From Mycolicibacterium nivoides (lineage in GTDB: Bacteria; Actinomycetota; Actinomycetes; Mycobacteriales; Mycobacteriaceae), in assembly GCF_003855255.1 (NCBI RefSeq), contig NZ_CP034072.1, positions 5,233,605 through 5,297,604 on the forward strand: a DNA stretch of 64,000 bases. The letters are read 5' to 3'. Position 1 is the stretch's first letter. Every line of letters begins with the position of its first letter. The notes beneath the pieces were generated by a model. It saw only the letters and a program-made list of their open reading frames with translations, was not told where the DNA came from and made no database searches. A program made the translations under genes and the position numbers. Positions 63,870 through 64,000 of this stretch are shown here, piece by piece.

Positions 63870-64000
63870 TGAAACGTATGCTGATCGCCCTGTCGTTCTG
63901 CGCGGCAACCAGTCTCGCGCTCTCAGCGCCGGCTCATGCCGATCCGGACACGGAGTTCGCCAACGAGTTGCACACCTTCGGGATCTACGGGCAGAAGGAC
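63869..64000 (+). CDS. Secreted DUF732-like protein (3' end outside window)
   Basis: 44 codons are visible. The signal peptide ends LSAPAHA, then DPDTEFANELHTFGIYG, which resembles the start of DUF732 secreted mycobacterial proteins (F...L...GI). The ATG overlaps the mmpL stop by one base, so it belongs to the mmpS-mmpL operon. GAGGAGG is 8-14 nt upstream. Confidence 0.7.
   Translation, partial: MKRMLIALSFCAATSLALSAPAHADPDTEFANELHTFGIYGQKD

Overview
The window is high-GC, densely coded DNA from a Mycobacterium, most probably a fast-growing species (Mycolicibacterium type). The evidence is a complete mce operon, an MmpS/MmpL pair, an antigen 85-type mycolyltransferase, F420-type enzymes, and a gene order between about 20 kb and 58 kb that follows M. 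tuberculosis Rv0558 back to Rv0542c (menG, mgtA, Rv0556, menD, bpoC, menC, Rv0552, fadD8, menB, Rv0547c, Rv0546c, pitA, Rv0544c, Rv0543c, menE) with accessory blocks inserted. No rRNA, tRNA, CRISPR array, insertion sequence or prophage was seen. The genus and the Rv correspondences rest on remembered family and synteny knowledge, not on a search.

Layout. 1-5.2 kb: a purine/pyrimidine-type NCS1 permease (cut by the left edge), a C69/secernin-like hydrolase and a glycerate kinase on the minus strand, a divergent GntR/FCD regulator, then PpnP nucleoside phosphorylase. 5.3-8.0 kb: a COG0523 (CobW-like) GTPase with a possible Zur box, and a FAD oxidoreductase whose Tat signal peptide has been put out of frame by one base. 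8.3-19.9 kb: an mce lipid-import operon (YrbEA, YrbEB, MceA-F, a Mas protein) extended by two DUF2236 (MpaB/Lcp-like) proteins and followed by a lipoprotein. It starts downstream of a 27-bp operator-like palindrome.

20-35.8 kb: menaquinone genes menG, menD and menC mixed with an SDR, a haloperoxidase-like hydrolase, mannosyltransferase mgtA, a thioredoxin-fold lipoprotein, bpoC, two DJ-1/PfpI proteins (one a GlxA-type regulator), an orphan HicB, a decayed F420-type oxidoreductase, an Ag85C-like mycolyltransferase, an acyl-CoA synthetase and an amidohydrolase. 36-41 kb: a DGPF protein and an ECF42-type sigma factor that are normally adjacent but are here separated by fadD8, which carries its own KstR-type operator. 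41-54 kb: menB, an AraC regulator with a PPOX protein, short-chain dehydrogenases, and a PucR-regulated operon (amino-acid permease, two SDRs, ureohydrolase, deacetylase) that looks like a catabolic system for an unidentified nitrogen compound. 54-58 kb: pitA between two DUF3349 genes, then menE. 58-64 kb: a PPOX protein, an acetyltransferase, a TetR regulator and an mmpS-mmpL pair with a perfect TetR-type operator, and the start of a secreted DUF732-like protein.

At least eleven genes here have a TAnnnT -10 element exactly 6-7 nt before the start codon, the arrangement of leaderless mycobacterial mRNAs. This feature decides several starts, for example menD and fadD8.
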